DNA from: UBA1794 sp964439955
GTDB lineage: Bacteria; Bacteroidota; Bacteroidia; Bacteroidales; Bacteroidaceae
Direction: 5' to 3'
Length of the DNA: 30,626 bases
Assembly: GCA_964439955.1 (NCBI GenBank)
Contig: CAYTPX010000023.1
Location: forward strand, 1-30,626
A program made the translations under genes and the position numbers. The stretch's first letter is position 1. Each line of letters begins with the position of its first letter. Positions 23,205 to 30,571 of the stretch are shown in pieces. The notes below the pieces were generated by a model that saw only the letters and a program-made list of their open reading frames with translations, was not told where the DNA came from and made no database searches.

Positions 23205-23900
23205 TCAAATGTTTAGTGACAAGATATTGTTTGCTGCATGTAATCCCGAAACCGTGAAGATTATGGGGACGATTTCGAGGGCACAAAGATACAAAATAAA
23301 GTAGAACCTGCTAACCACGGGGAGGCTGAACAGGTAAATTCCCTTGAAAAAGAGGAGAGATTTAAGCAAAAATAATAGAACCAACCCCGCAGTAACACAT
23401 TTTCGTGGCTCTATGTCGGTATAAATGCAGAGCAAGGCGACGGCGAGCAGGCAGAAGGAGATGATGTTCTCAAGGGTAAAGTAGCAGCGCATCCAGGAAG
23501 CGGCCTGTTCCTTGCGGAAGAAAATCCATCCAACCAGCATGTAAAGCAAAATCCTTATGGCGCTACAGGCGAAAACCACTGCCGCAAGTAGGGAAAAGTG
23601 CAGGATGTTTTGGTAAAAAGTGCTTGGCTTCGGACGGATTCCCCAAGTACAGCATGTGAAAATCAGGGCGACGAGCAGGGCTGTCTGCACCTGGAGGAAG
23701 AGGAAGTGGCGCATGCTGGAGGAAGTGGCTTGGCGGGTGCTCCGGTTGTCTTGGCCGGGGACGAATATTTTCTTGAGTTCTTCACCAAGGAGGGCATGGT
23801 CGTAGGCAAGGATGTGGCAGGAAGCCAGCAGGAAGGCCAGCACCAAGAGCATGACCCAGCTGTCATTTGCCGGGAGGTAGGGCAAGGGAGTTCCGTTCAT
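23205..23900 (-). CDS. DUF4271 membrane protein
   Basis: A 231-residue inner-membrane protein of unknown function. Membrane segments lie near 14-30 (WVMLLVLAFLLASCHIL), 70-86 (TALLVALIFTCCTW), 100-130, 140-160 (FFR then a helix ending in CYFTLENIISFCLLAVALLC), 170-190 and 195-230. The C-terminal YFILYLCALEIVPIIF is the most typical part of the family as I know it, and the position directly before hemD fits DUF4271. The frame is open to 24125, but the start is ATG 23900, which overlaps the stop of the LOG-family gene (ATGA). No function is established for the family. Confidence 0.8.
   Translation of the reverse strand: MNGTPLPYLPANDSWVMLLVLAFLLASCHILAYDHALLGEELKKIFVPGQDNRSTRQATSSSMRHFLFLQVQTALLVALIFTCCTWGIRPKPSTFYQNILHFSLLAAVVFACSAIRILLYMLVGWIFFRKEQAASWMRCYFTLENIISFCLLAVALLCIYTDIEPRKCVTAGLVLLFLLKSLLFFKGIYLFSLPVVSRFYFILYLCALEIVPIIFTVSGLHAANNILSLNI
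23284..23291 (-). promoter_or_regulatory. Possible internal -7 element for hemD-rnpA-yidD
   Basis: Minus-strand TATCTTTG fully matches TAnnTTTG, within the end of the DUF4271 gene and 83 nt before hemD. It lies in an AT-rich patch (ACAAAATAAAG). No clear -33 element is seen, so it may be chance. Confidence 0.3.
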
Positions 23901-24481
23901 TCCTGCAGGATCGGGTATTGGACGCGTGCCGGGTTGGGGGTAAGGGCCTGCCGCACGGCTTCCACGGCCTCTTGGGGCGTGGCGGCTGTTTGCCAGAGGG
24001 AGGCATGGCAGGTACTGATGAATTTCTCTTCTACCGCTTGGCGGAACCAGTCGAGCAGGGGGGCGTAGAAGCCGTTGGTATTGAGGATGACGACGGGATG
24101 GGGGTATATGCCGAGTTGTTTCCAAGTGATTATCTCGGCCAGTTCCTCAAGCGTGCCGTATCCGCCGGGCAGGGCGATGGCCGCGCAACTGCGCTTGGCC
24201 ATGAGGAGCTTGCGCTCGTGCATGGAGGAGGTGGGGACGATGTGGGTAAGTGCGTCGTATTGCCAGCCTTTTTCCAGCATGAAGCGGGGGATGATGCCGG
24301 TCACTTGCCCGCCTTCGGCGAGGGCACCGTCGGAAAGCGCCCGCATTAGCCCTTCTTTCCCTGCCCCGTTTATGACGCCAAAGCCGCACCGGGCTAGGAG
24401 TTGCCCGGTGCGGTAGGCGGCTTCGTAGTAGTCAGCCGATACTTTGGGGCTTGAGGCTGCATAGACACAGACTTCTCTCAT
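23897..24481 (-). CDS. LOG family protein (cytokinin riboside 5'-monophosphate phosphoribohydrolase-like)
   Basis: A 194-residue Rossmann-like protein of the LOG/TIGR00730 family, often mislabelled lysine decarboxylase. Members split AMP or cytokinin nucleotides into base and ribose 5-phosphate. Motifs: VCVYAASSPKV at the start, GVINGAGKEGLMRALSDGAL (variant of the 'GGG..GLMG' nucleotide loop), MHERKLLMAKRSCAAIALPG and the signature PGGYGTLEELAEIITW with the catalytic glutamate. GIYPHPVVILNTNGFYAPLL follows as expected. It sits 19 nt after metK and overlaps DUF4271 by four bases. The link to metK may only reflect operon packing. Confidence 0.9.
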   Translation of the reverse strand: MREVCVYAASSPKVSADYYEAAYRTGQLLARCGFGVINGAGKEGLMRALSDGALAEGGQVTGIIPRFMLEKGWQYDALTHIVPTSSMHERKLLMAKRSCAAIALPGGYGTLEELAEIITWKQLGIYPHPVVILNTNGFYAPLLDWFRQAVEEKFISTCHASLWQTAATPQEAVEAVRQALTPNPARVQYPILQE

Positions 24482-24500
24482 GCCGTTTCTTCCTTGGGTT

Positions 24501-25760
24501 TTAGAGTCCGAAGGCTTTGCGGATTTTGTCCACGTAGTCCAGTTTCTCCCATGTGAAGAGCTCGACCGTGATGTCGCGGGGGGCGGAGTAGCGGCTTTCG
24601 AAGTGCTTGGTGACGGTTTCCGGCGTGCGTCCCATGTGTCCGTAGGTGGCCGTTTCGCTGTATATGGGCAGCCGTAGCTTCAGGCGCTCTTCGATGGCTT
24701 TGGGCCGGAGGTCTATGTTTTCTCCAATCCATTGCGCGATTTGCCCGTCGGGGCAGTCCAAATGGCTGCGGCCGTAGGTGTTCACATAAATATTGACGGG
24801 TTCTGCCTTGCCTATGGCGTAGGAGATTTGCACGAGCATTTCATCGGCTACGCCGGCGGCCACCATGTTTTTGGCAATGTGGCGGGCTGCGTAGGCGGCG
24901 CTGCGGTCTACCTTGGACGGGTCTTTGCCGCTGAAGGCCCCTCCCCCGTGGGCTCCCTTGCCGCCGTAGGTGTCCACGATAATCTTGCGCCCGGTCAATC
25001 CTGTGTCGCCATGCGGGCCTCCGATGACGAACTTGCCAGTCGGATTGACAAGATAGCGGGTACTTTTGTCGAAAAGTGCCAGCACTTCGGGCTGTTTGAT
25101 GCGGGACTTTACGCGGGGCAGCAGGATGTCCTTGATGTCTTCCTCGATGCGGCGGAGCATTTCCGCGTCGTCGGGCAGGAATTCGTCGTGTTGCGTGGAG
25201 ATGACTATGGTGTCGATCCGGGCGGGTTTCCCCGCGTCGTCGTATTCGATTGTCACCTGGCTTTTCGAGTCGGGGCGCAAGTATGTCATTTCCCTTCCTT
25301 CGCGGCGGATGGCGGCCAGCTCGATGAGGATGCGGTGTGCCAGGTCGAGGGCGAGGGGCATGTAGTTTTCCGTCTCGTTGGTGGCGTAGCCGAACATCAT
25401 TCCTTGGTCGCCGGCCCCTTGGGCCATGGGGTCTTCCCGTTCGACGCCCCGGTTGATGTCGGCGCTTTGCTCGTGGATGGCGCTGAATACGCCGCAGGAG
25501 TTGCCTTCGAACATGTACTCTCCTTTCGTATAGCCGATGCGCTTGACGGTGCGGCGTGCAATCTCTTGCATGTCCACGTAGGCTTTAGATTTCACTTCTC
25601 CAGCCAGTACTACCTGTCCGGTGGTTACTAGTGTTTCGCATGCTACTTTTGAATTGGGGTCAAATGCCAGCAATTCGTCCAGTATGGCGTCCGATATTTG
25701 GTCGGCCACCTTGTCGGGGTGTCCTTCTGACACCGATTCGGATGTGAATAGATAGCTCAT
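24501..25760 (-). CDS. metK: S-adenosylmethionine synthetase
   Basis: Makes S-adenosylmethionine from methionine and ATP. The protein is 419 residues, within the family range. Motifs: FTSESVSEGHPDKVADQISD (ATP and Mg sites) at the start, GAGDQGMMFGYATNE (family signature 1), IGGPHGDTGLTGRKI, and GGGAFSGKDPSKVDRSAAYA (the glycine-rich signature 2 and phosphate loop). It lies 5 nt after folK, leaving no room for a SAM riboswitch. Expression should come from the upstream genes, possibly from the ftsX promoter more than 4 kb away. SAM made here is the substrate for QueA, encoded just upstream. Confidence 0.97.
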   Translation of the reverse strand: MSYLFTSESVSEGHPDKVADQISDAILDELLAFDPNSKVACETLVTTGQVVLAGEVKSKAYVDMQEIARRTVKRIGYTKGEYMFEGNSCGVFSAIHEQSADINRGVEREDPMAQGAGDQGMMFGYATNETENYMPLALDLAHRILIELAAIRREGREMTYLRPDSKSQVTIEYDDAGKPARIDTIVISTQHDEFLPDDAEMLRRIEEDIKDILLPRVKSRIKQPEVLALFDKSTRYLVNPTGKFVIGGPHGDTGLTGRKIIVDTYGGKGAHGGGAFSGKDPSKVDRSAAYAARHIAKNMVAAGVADEMLVQISYAIGKAEPVNIYVNTYGRSHLDCPDGQIAQWIGENIDLRPKAIEERLKLRLPIYSETATYGHMGRTPETVTKHFESRYSAPRDITVELFTWEKLDYVDKIRKAFGL

Positions 25761-25765
25761 TTATC

Positions 25766-26236
25766 TTAGTTTATTTGGGGTGCTTGGGTTTCCTCGCAGA
25801 ATGATTTCTGGAAATCTTCTTCGATAAACCGCGGGTCTATCAGCGTCATGCCCCTCATGACGAAGGGGCGTTGCCACATGAGGGGGTGGGGGATGGTTAG
25901 TTCGTAGGTTTCCAGTTTCAGCTTCCCGTAGGTCAGGATGTCGATGTCGATGACGCGGTCTTGGTAGATTCCTTGCCGGGTTTTGGTCGTCCGCCCCATT
26001 TCCCGCTCGATTCCTTGCAGGGCAAAGAGCAGGGCCAAGGGGGTAAGTTCGGTTTCCACTGCGATTACGGCATTGGCGAACGTGTTCCTTGAGGCCATCT
26101 TCCAAGGCTCGGTGTAGTAATACCCGGAGTTTTTCGTGATGGTGCCCACCCGTTCCTTGATGGCGTCTATGGCTTGGTCCAGGTTTTCTTTTTTGTTTCC
26201 GAGGTTGCTGCCTAATGAGAAATAAGTTTCTACCAT
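25766..26236 (-). CDS. folK: 6-hydroxymethyl-7,8-dihydropterin pyrophosphokinase
   Basis: Transfers pyrophosphate from ATP to hydroxymethyl-dihydropterin in folate synthesis. The 156-residue protein starts VETYFSLGSNLGNKKENLDQ (the family's 'LG.N.G' opening). It has SGYYYTEPWKMASRNTFANA, with the substrate-binding residues, and the catalytic ATP/Mg motif RVIDIDILTYGKLKLET, followed by IPHPLMWQRPFVMRGM, the conserved 'PHP....R.FV' segment. It lies between queA (18 nt) and metK (5 nt). Confidence 0.95.
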   Translation of the reverse strand: MVETYFSLGSNLGNKKENLDQAIDAIKERVGTITKNSGYYYTEPWKMASRNTFANAVIAVETELTPLALLFALQGIEREMGRTTKTRQGIYQDRVIDIDILTYGKLKLETYELTIPHPLMWQRPFVMRGMTLIDPRFIEEDFQKSFCEETQAPQIN

Positions 26237-26254
26237 ACGTTGCCTCCTTTGGGG

Positions 26255-27310
26255 TTAGTCCACGATGAGCATGGCGTCTCCGTAGGTGCCGAAAGAATAG
26301 TCTTCCTTGAGGGCCACCTCGTAGGCGTTCATGATGGTTTCGTATCCCCCGAAGGCGGCTACCATCATGAGCAAGGTGGAGAGGGGGAGGTGGAAGTTGG
26401 ATATCATGGCCGTGGCCACGGTGAAGTCATACGGGGGGAAGATGAATTTGTTGGTCCATCCGTTGTAGACCTTGATATGCCCGTCGGTGCTTACGGTGCT
26501 CTCCAGGGCGCGCATTACGGTGGTTCCTACGGCGCATACTTGGCGTTCCTCGTCTTTGGCCGTGTTGATTTTCGCCACGGTCTCTTCCGGGATGTTCATT
26601 TGTTCGGAGTCCATCTTGTGTTTGGTCAGGTCTTCGACGTCGATTTCGCGGAAGTTGCCCAGCCCGGCGTGTACGGTGAGGAAGGTTGATTCGATGCCGT
26701 TTATTTCCATGCGCTTCATCAGTTCGCGGCTGAAATGCAGGTTGGCCGTGGGGGCGGTGACGGCTCCTTCGTTGCGCGCGAAGATACTTTGGAAGCGCTC
26801 GTTGTCGATTTCTTCGACGGGGCGGTCGATGATGGAGTGGGGTATGGGGGTTTCGCCCAAGGCATAGAGGGCTTTCTTGAATTCGTCGTGGGGACCGTCG
26901 TAGAGGAAGCGCAGGGTGCGCCCGCGCGAGGTGGTGTTGTCAATCACTTCGGCTACCATCGAGTTGTCTTCGCCGAAGTAAAGCTTGTTGCCGATGCGTA
27001 TTTTCCGCGCGGGGTCGACAAGTACGTCCCATAGGCGCATCTCCTCGTTCAGCTCGCGCAGGAGGAACACCTCGATGCGCGCGCCGGTCTTTTCCTTGTT
27101 GCCGTAGAGGCGTGCGGGGAATACTTTCGTGTCGTTGAAGACGAACAAGTCTTTTTCGCTGAAATACCCGAGGATGTCTTTGAATATCTTATGCTCTATC
27201 TCGCCTGTCTTGCGGTGTACGACCATGAGTTTGCATTCGTCGCGGTAGTAAGAGGGGTATTGAGCTATCTTCTTCTCAGGCAGTTTGAATTTGAATTGCG
27301 ATAATTTCAT
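26255..27310 (-). CDS. queA: S-adenosylmethionine:tRNA ribosyltransferase-isomerase
   Basis: Adds the ribose-derived ring of SAM to preQ1-modified tRNA, the penultimate step to queuosine. The protein is 351 residues, typical length. It starts MKLSQFKFKLPEKKIAQYP and has RDECKLMVVHRKTGEIEHKI, FNDTKVFPARLYGNKEKTGA (a strongly conserved block), FARNEGAVTAPTANLHFS (the catalytic-site signature), TFLTVHAGLGNFREIDVEDL and CAVGTTVMRALES. The long upstream open frame to 28108 overlaps truB and is noise, so ATG 27310 is the start. No other queuosine gene is in the window. Confidence 0.96.
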   Translation of the reverse strand: MKLSQFKFKLPEKKIAQYPSYYRDECKLMVVHRKTGEIEHKIFKDILGYFSEKDLFVFNDTKVFPARLYGNKEKTGARIEVFLLRELNEEMRLWDVLVDPARKIRIGNKLYFGEDNSMVAEVIDNTTSRGRTLRFLYDGPHDEFKKALYALGETPIPHSIIDRPVEEIDNERFQSIFARNEGAVTAPTANLHFSRELMKRMEINGIESTFLTVHAGLGNFREIDVEDLTKHKMDSEQMNIPEETVAKINTAKDEERQVCAVGTTVMRALESTVSTDGHIKVYNGWTNKFIFPPYDFTVATAMISNFHLPLSTLLMMVAAFGGYETIMNAYEVALKEDYSFGTYGDAMLIVD

Positions 27311-27339
27311 TTCTTCTCTCCCTATGGGTATTTGTTTTG

Positions 27340-28182
27340 TTAATGTTGCTTGTCGTTGGGTACGCTTGGGGCGCTTTCCGGGAAAAGTGCCGCGTCTTTT
27401 CCGGGTTTGCCGCAGCGGTTTTCCCCGTTTGCCGAAACGGTTTCCCTGGGCAGGGCGCAGTCTATCCATTGTTGGAAGGCTTCCGCACTGAGGCATTGGC
27501 TGGCTTTGACGTTGCCCACGCGCGTCCGCCTGAGGGCTGTGAGGTGTGCCCCGCTGCCGAGTGCCTTGCCGATGTCGCGCGCGAGGGCGCGGATATATGT
27601 CCCTTTGCCGCAGACGATGCGTAGCGTCAGCATCGGGAGGGAACAGTCGAGCAACTCTATTTCGTCGATGACGAGGGGCTTTGCCTTCAACTCCGGTTCT
27701 TTCCCGGCACGGGCCAGGTCGTAGGCTTTCTTCCCTTTCACCTTGCAAGCCGAATAGGCAGGGGGGACTTGCTCGATGTGCCCGACAAACCGGGGGAGGA
27801 CTTGCCCGACCAGTTCTCGGGTGATGTGCTCCGTGGGAAAGGTGAAGTCTATTTCGTGTTCCAAGTCGAAAGAAGGCGTCGTGGCGCCAAGCTTCAGGGT
27901 GGCGACATACTCTTTCTTCCCGGATTGGAGCTCTTCTATGAGTTTTGTGGCGCGCCCGGTGCAGACAAGCATTACGCCCGTGGCCAACGGGTCGAGCGTC
28001 CCTGCGTGGCCCACCTTGAGCTTTTTCAGGCGAAGCCTGCGCAAAAGGGGAAATTTCACTTTTGCCACCAAGTTGGCCGAAGTCCATTCCAGCGGTTTGT
28101 CCAAGCAAAAGACGAGCCCTTCTTGGGCTTCTTCGACCGTGAGCCTGCGGGGTAGCGTGTTATTGTCAATGAATTCCGCCAT
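27340..28182 (-). CDS. truB: tRNA pseudouridine-55 synthase
   Basis: Makes pseudouridine 55 in the T-loop of tRNAs. The 280-residue protein has PLEWTSANLVAKVKFPLLRR, the catalytic-aspartate motif KVGHAGTLDPLATGVMLVCT, then EYVATLKLGATTPSFDLE, PPAYSACKVKGKKAYDLARA and LRIVCGKGTYIRALARDIG. It begins directly after the uppP stop. The recognisable enzyme ends near residue 243 (QCLSAEAFQQWIDCALP). The last 35 or so residues are low in conservation and are encoded by repeat array N, so the C-terminus seems to have been extended by the repeats. Confidence 0.93.
   Translation of the reverse strand: MAEFIDNNTLPRRLTVEEAQEGLVFCLDKPLEWTSANLVAKVKFPLLRRLRLKKLKVGHAGTLDPLATGVMLVCTGRATKLIEELQSGKKEYVATLKLGATTPSFDLEHEIDFTFPTEHITRELVGQVLPRFVGHIEQVPPAYSACKVKGKKAYDLARAGKEPELKAKPLVIDEIELLDCSLPMLTLRIVCGKGTYIRALARDIGKALGSGAHLTALRRTRVGNVKASQCLSAEAFQQWIDCALPRETVSANGENRCGKPGKDAALFPESAPSVPNDKQH
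27365..27452. repeat. 22-bp phased repeat array N, inside the end of truB (4 units)
   Basis: Units at 27365, 27387, 27409 and 27431, all 22 bp, with cores GCGCTTTCCGGGAAAA, GTCTTTTCCGGGTTT, GCGGTTTTCCCCGTTT and ACGGTTTCCCTGGGCA. They encode about residues 244-273 of TruB on the minus strand. Two units end TTT instead of AAA, so this copy has diverged in its own way. Confidence 0.72.
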
Positions 28183-29046
28183 CTATTCTGCAAAGGTCAG
28201 TTCATGGCCCGTAAGGAGCATTGCCAAAATGATAAAGCCTACGATAATCCGGTACCAGCCAAATGCCTTGAAGCCGTACTTGGTCAGGAAATCGATGAAG
28301 AACTTGATGGCCAGCATGGCCACGACGAAAGCTACAAGGCTGCCCAAAAGCAGGATGCCGATGTTGTCGCGGATGACTTGGATGCTCTCCTCGTCTTTGA
28401 AAAACTTGAGGATGCTGTAAGCCGTTGCGGCAAACATCGTGGGGACGGCCAAGAAGAAAGAGAATTCCGCAGCTGCCTTGCGCGACATGTTTTGCGCCAT
28501 CCCGCCCACGATGGTGGCCATCGAACGGGAAACGCCGGGAATCATGGCTATGCACTGGAACAGCCCGATGTATAGGGCTTTGCGTTCCGTCAGTTGATGC
28601 ATGTCGTCCTTCCCTTTGTGGAAGATGCGGTCGCAAAAGAGCATGAACACGCCGCCGACGACCAGCATCACGGCCACGATTTCCACGCTGCCGAGCATCA
28701 TGTCCACATAGTCACTGAACAAATAGCCGATGATTGCGGCCGGTATGAAGGCTACGAACAATTTCCAATAGAAGTCCCATTTGTGGAGGAACTGCTTCAA
28801 GGGCGAGGAGCCCTTAGGGGCGGGGGTGCGGTTGAGCCGGAAGAAACGTTTGTGGTAGAGGACGATTACCGAGAGGATGGCGCCGAATTGGATGATGACC
28901 GTAAAGGCTTTTACAAACGGGGTGCTCTCCACGCCCATGAGGTTTTGCGTGATGATCATGTGTCCCGTGCTGGAAACGGGCAAAAATTCGGTCAGTCCTT
29001 CTACGATGGCTACCACTATGGTCTGCCAGAGGGTCATGTCTTGCAT
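28183..29046 (-). CDS. uppP: Undecaprenyl-diphosphate phosphatase (UppP/BacA)
   Basis: An inner-membrane phosphatase that recycles undecaprenyl pyrophosphate to the carrier used for peptidoglycan and surface polysaccharide synthesis; its overproduction gives bacitracin tolerance. The 287-residue protein has both catalytic signatures: the glutamate-rich VEGLTEFLPVSSTGHMIITQ (about 14-33) and IPGVSRSMATIVGG (about 168-181) with its conserved arginine. About eight membrane segments are visible, for example AFVVAMLAIKFFIDFL and IIVGFIILAML near the end. An ATG three codons in (29037) is an alternative start. The stop directly abuts the truB start. Confidence 0.96.
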   Translation of the reverse strand: MQDMTLWQTIVVAIVEGLTEFLPVSSTGHMIITQNLMGVESTPFVKAFTVIIQFGAILSVIVLYHKRFFRLNRTPAPKGSSPLKQFLHKWDFYWKLFVAFIPAAIIGYLFSDYVDMMLGSVEIVAVMLVVGGVFMLFCDRIFHKGKDDMHQLTERKALYIGLFQCIAMIPGVSRSMATIVGGMAQNMSRKAAAEFSFFLAVPTMFAATAYSILKFFKDEESIQVIRDNIGILLLGSLVAFVVAMLAIKFFIDFLTKYGFKAFGWYRIIVGFIILAMLLTGHELTFAE

Positions 29047-29060
29047 TGTTCTTGTTTCTC

Positions 29061-29309
29061 CTATTTCTTTTCTTGCGTTTGCTTGGTGTTTTTAACAGGG
29101 CAGATGATTCCGTAACCGATGGTGATGAAGCCCAAGAGGCATACGACGGGAGCCAAGCGGATGCGGCGCCAAGAAAAGATATCCGGGTTGAACTGCTCAA
29201 GCGTGGAGCCGGAGCCGGACATGAGGATGAAGCCTATGATGACGGCCGCCATGCCTACGGTGAGGATGATGTAGTTCTTTTTCTCGAGTGCTAAATTGTT
29301 TCTGTCCAT
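29061..29309 (-). CDS. DUF3098 small membrane protein
   Basis: An 82-residue protein of unknown function with two membrane segments: YIILTVGMAAVIIGFILMSG (about 13-32) and LAPVVCLLGFITIGYGIICP (about 52-71), joined by a loop containing FNPDIFSWRRIRLAPV. This loop and the position between ftsX and uppP match DUF3098, which occurs in this place across Bacteroidales. The ends are lysine- and glutamine-rich. Given its neighbours, a role near cell division or wall synthesis is possible but unproven. Confidence 0.87.
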   Translation of the reverse strand: MDRNNLALEKKNYIILTVGMAAVIIGFILMSGSGSTLEQFNPDIFSWRRIRLAPVVCLLGFITIGYGIICPVKNTKQTQEKK

Positions 29310-29377
29310 ATTATATGAATTCTTGTGGATAATTCCCGGGTATTTCCTGTCTTCCCTGCGGTGGGCTTGGCTCGCCC

Positions 29378-30265
29378 TTACGTGTGGAACAGGCGGTCAT
29401 CTCGCATGCGCAGATAATGGTTTATGGAGAGCAGCGCCGAAAGCCCTGTGATGGCGACCCCGGAAAGGAGTACGGCCGCGGCGCTGGCGAGGGCGGTTTG
29501 CGGGGTAAGGATGGCGGAGATTCCCGGTTCGTAGCGGGTAACCCAGAAAACGCCCCCTCCCAGCAAAAGGCAAGCGACGACCCCGGCCAGCAGCCCCATG
29601 CCGACGCAGCTCATGACGAAGGGGTAGCGGATAAAGCCCCACCCCGCGCCCACGAGCTGCATGGTGTGGATGAGGAAACGCTTGCTGTAGACGGCCAAAC
29701 GCATCGTGTTGCTGATGAGGACGAAGGAAATGAGTGTGAAAAGGGCAGCAAGGGCGGCAAGGACGAGGGCGATGAAACGGATGTTCCGGTTTACGGAATC
29801 AATCAAGTCCGGCTGGTAGGACACCTCGGCTATCTGTATGCTTTGCCCTATCTGTTGCTCTATTTGGCGGATGCTGTCGGTGTTTGCGTAGCTTGCCTTG
29901 AGCTTTACTTCGATCATGGGGGTGTAGGGGTTATAGCCGAGGAATTCCTCCGGGTCGGCGCCCAGTTCCCGGGTCTGTTCCTCCAAGGCTTGTGCCGCGG
30001 AAATATAGGTTGTCCCCTTTACGTAGGGTTGCTTTTCCAAGTCGGCCTGCAAAGCCAAGATGTCGGCCTCTTCCGCATCCGGGTCGGCGTATACGGTGAA
30101 ACTGATATTCTCCCGCACATACCGGCTTAGGTTGTGTGCAGTCAGCAACGAGAGTACGATCATTCCGACCAAAACCAGCACCAACGTGATGCTGATGCCG
30201 CTCGTCAACCCTTGCATGCCTAAATGTACCCGTATGTTGGCCTTGCGGTTCGCTTTGTTCCCCAT
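29378..30265 (-). CDS. ftsX: Cell division protein FtsX
   Basis: Membrane partner of the ATPase FtsE; together they link division to peptidoglycan hydrolase activity. The 295-residue protein has the FtsX layout: a first membrane segment (GISITLVLVLVGMIVLSLLT), an extracellular domain from about 45 to 175 (NISFTVYADPDAEEADILAL, PMIEVKLKASYANTD) and three further membrane segments (FIALVLAALAALFTLISFVL, FVMSCVGMGLLAGVVACLLL, ALASAAAVLLSGVAITGLSA). The frame is open to 30379, but the -7 element TATCTTTG at 30349-30356 lies inside that extension, so the start is ATG 30265 (MGNKANRKANIRVHLGM). ftsE is not in the window, as is usual for Bacteroidales. It heads the long minus-strand cluster. Confidence 0.93.
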   Translation of the reverse strand: MGNKANRKANIRVHLGMQGLTSGISITLVLVLVGMIVLSLLTAHNLSRYVRENISFTVYADPDAEEADILALQADLEKQPYVKGTTYISAAQALEEQTRELGADPEEFLGYNPYTPMIEVKLKASYANTDSIRQIEQQIGQSIQIAEVSYQPDLIDSVNRNIRFIALVLAALAALFTLISFVLISNTMRLAVYSKRFLIHTMQLVGAGWGFIRYPFVMSCVGMGLLAGVVACLLLGGGVFWVTRYEPGISAILTPQTALASAAAVLLSGVAITGLSALLSINHYLRMRDDRLFHT

Positions 30266-30348
30266 TCGTCTTTTCGCTTGGAAGTTTCCGCAGTTTCCGG
30301 CTCCTCTCCGTATGGTTTCTTCCGGAAGAGGTGCAGTAAAATGCGGCG

Positions 30349-30356
30349 CAAAGATA
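30349..30356 (-). promoter_or_regulatory. -7 promoter element for ftsX and the genes after it
   Basis: Minus-strand TATCTTTG, a full match to TAnnTTTG in an AT-rich patch. The start point would be near 30342, giving a leader of about 77 nt before ATG 30265. No TTTG at the -33 distance. This is the only good promoter seen ahead of ftsX-DUF3098-uppP-truB-queA-folK-metK. Confidence 0.5.
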
Positions 30357-30436
30357 TATATAATGTGGGCAAGGAGCATGGTTTCACGATTTCTTTTTAA
30401 AGATTCTTAAAGGAACGGTGGTTTTTTATATGGGGC

Positions 30437-30468
30437 TTTGGCGGATTGGCTAAAAAGCCTTACCTTCG
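30437..30468 (+). promoter_or_regulatory. Promoter for the tRNA-Met gene
   Basis: TTTG (30437-30440), exactly 20 bp, then TACCTTCG (30461-30468, one mismatch to TAnnTTTG). This is the best-spaced -33/-7 pair in the window. Transcription should start near 30475, so the array at 30479-30568 would be in the tRNA precursor's 5' leader. Confidence 0.55.
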
Positions 30469-30478
30469 CCCCCGATTT

Positions 30479-30568
30479 CCGCCACCCCTTTTACGGGCAA
30501 GTGCCTCCCCTTTTTCCGGAAAGGCATGGGGCTTGCGGGAAGGAAGGCCGCGTTTTTATATGCGGGAA
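30479..30568. repeat. 22-bp phased repeat array O ahead of tRNA-Met (4 units)
   Basis: Units at 30479, 30501, 30523 (23 bp) and 30546 (23 bp), with cores CCCCTTTTACGGGCAA, CCCCTTTTTCCGGAAA and GGGGCTTGCGGGAAGG. Two further 22-bp frames to the left (30435-30456, ending CTAAAAA, and 30457-30478) fall in register and contain the promoter. The 306-bp gap 30266-30571 therefore holds two promoters and this array; between them (about 30357-30436) I see only AT-rich sequence. Confidence 0.65.
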
Positions 30569-30571
30569 CGG

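Noticed and set aside
25761..25765. SAM riboswitch ahead of metK
   Set aside because: Only 5 nt separate folK and metK, so there is no space for one, and no such element is seen further up.
717..30568. Repeat arrays as CRISPR
   Set aside because: Units follow one another without unique spacers, units vary within an array, and no cas gene is present.
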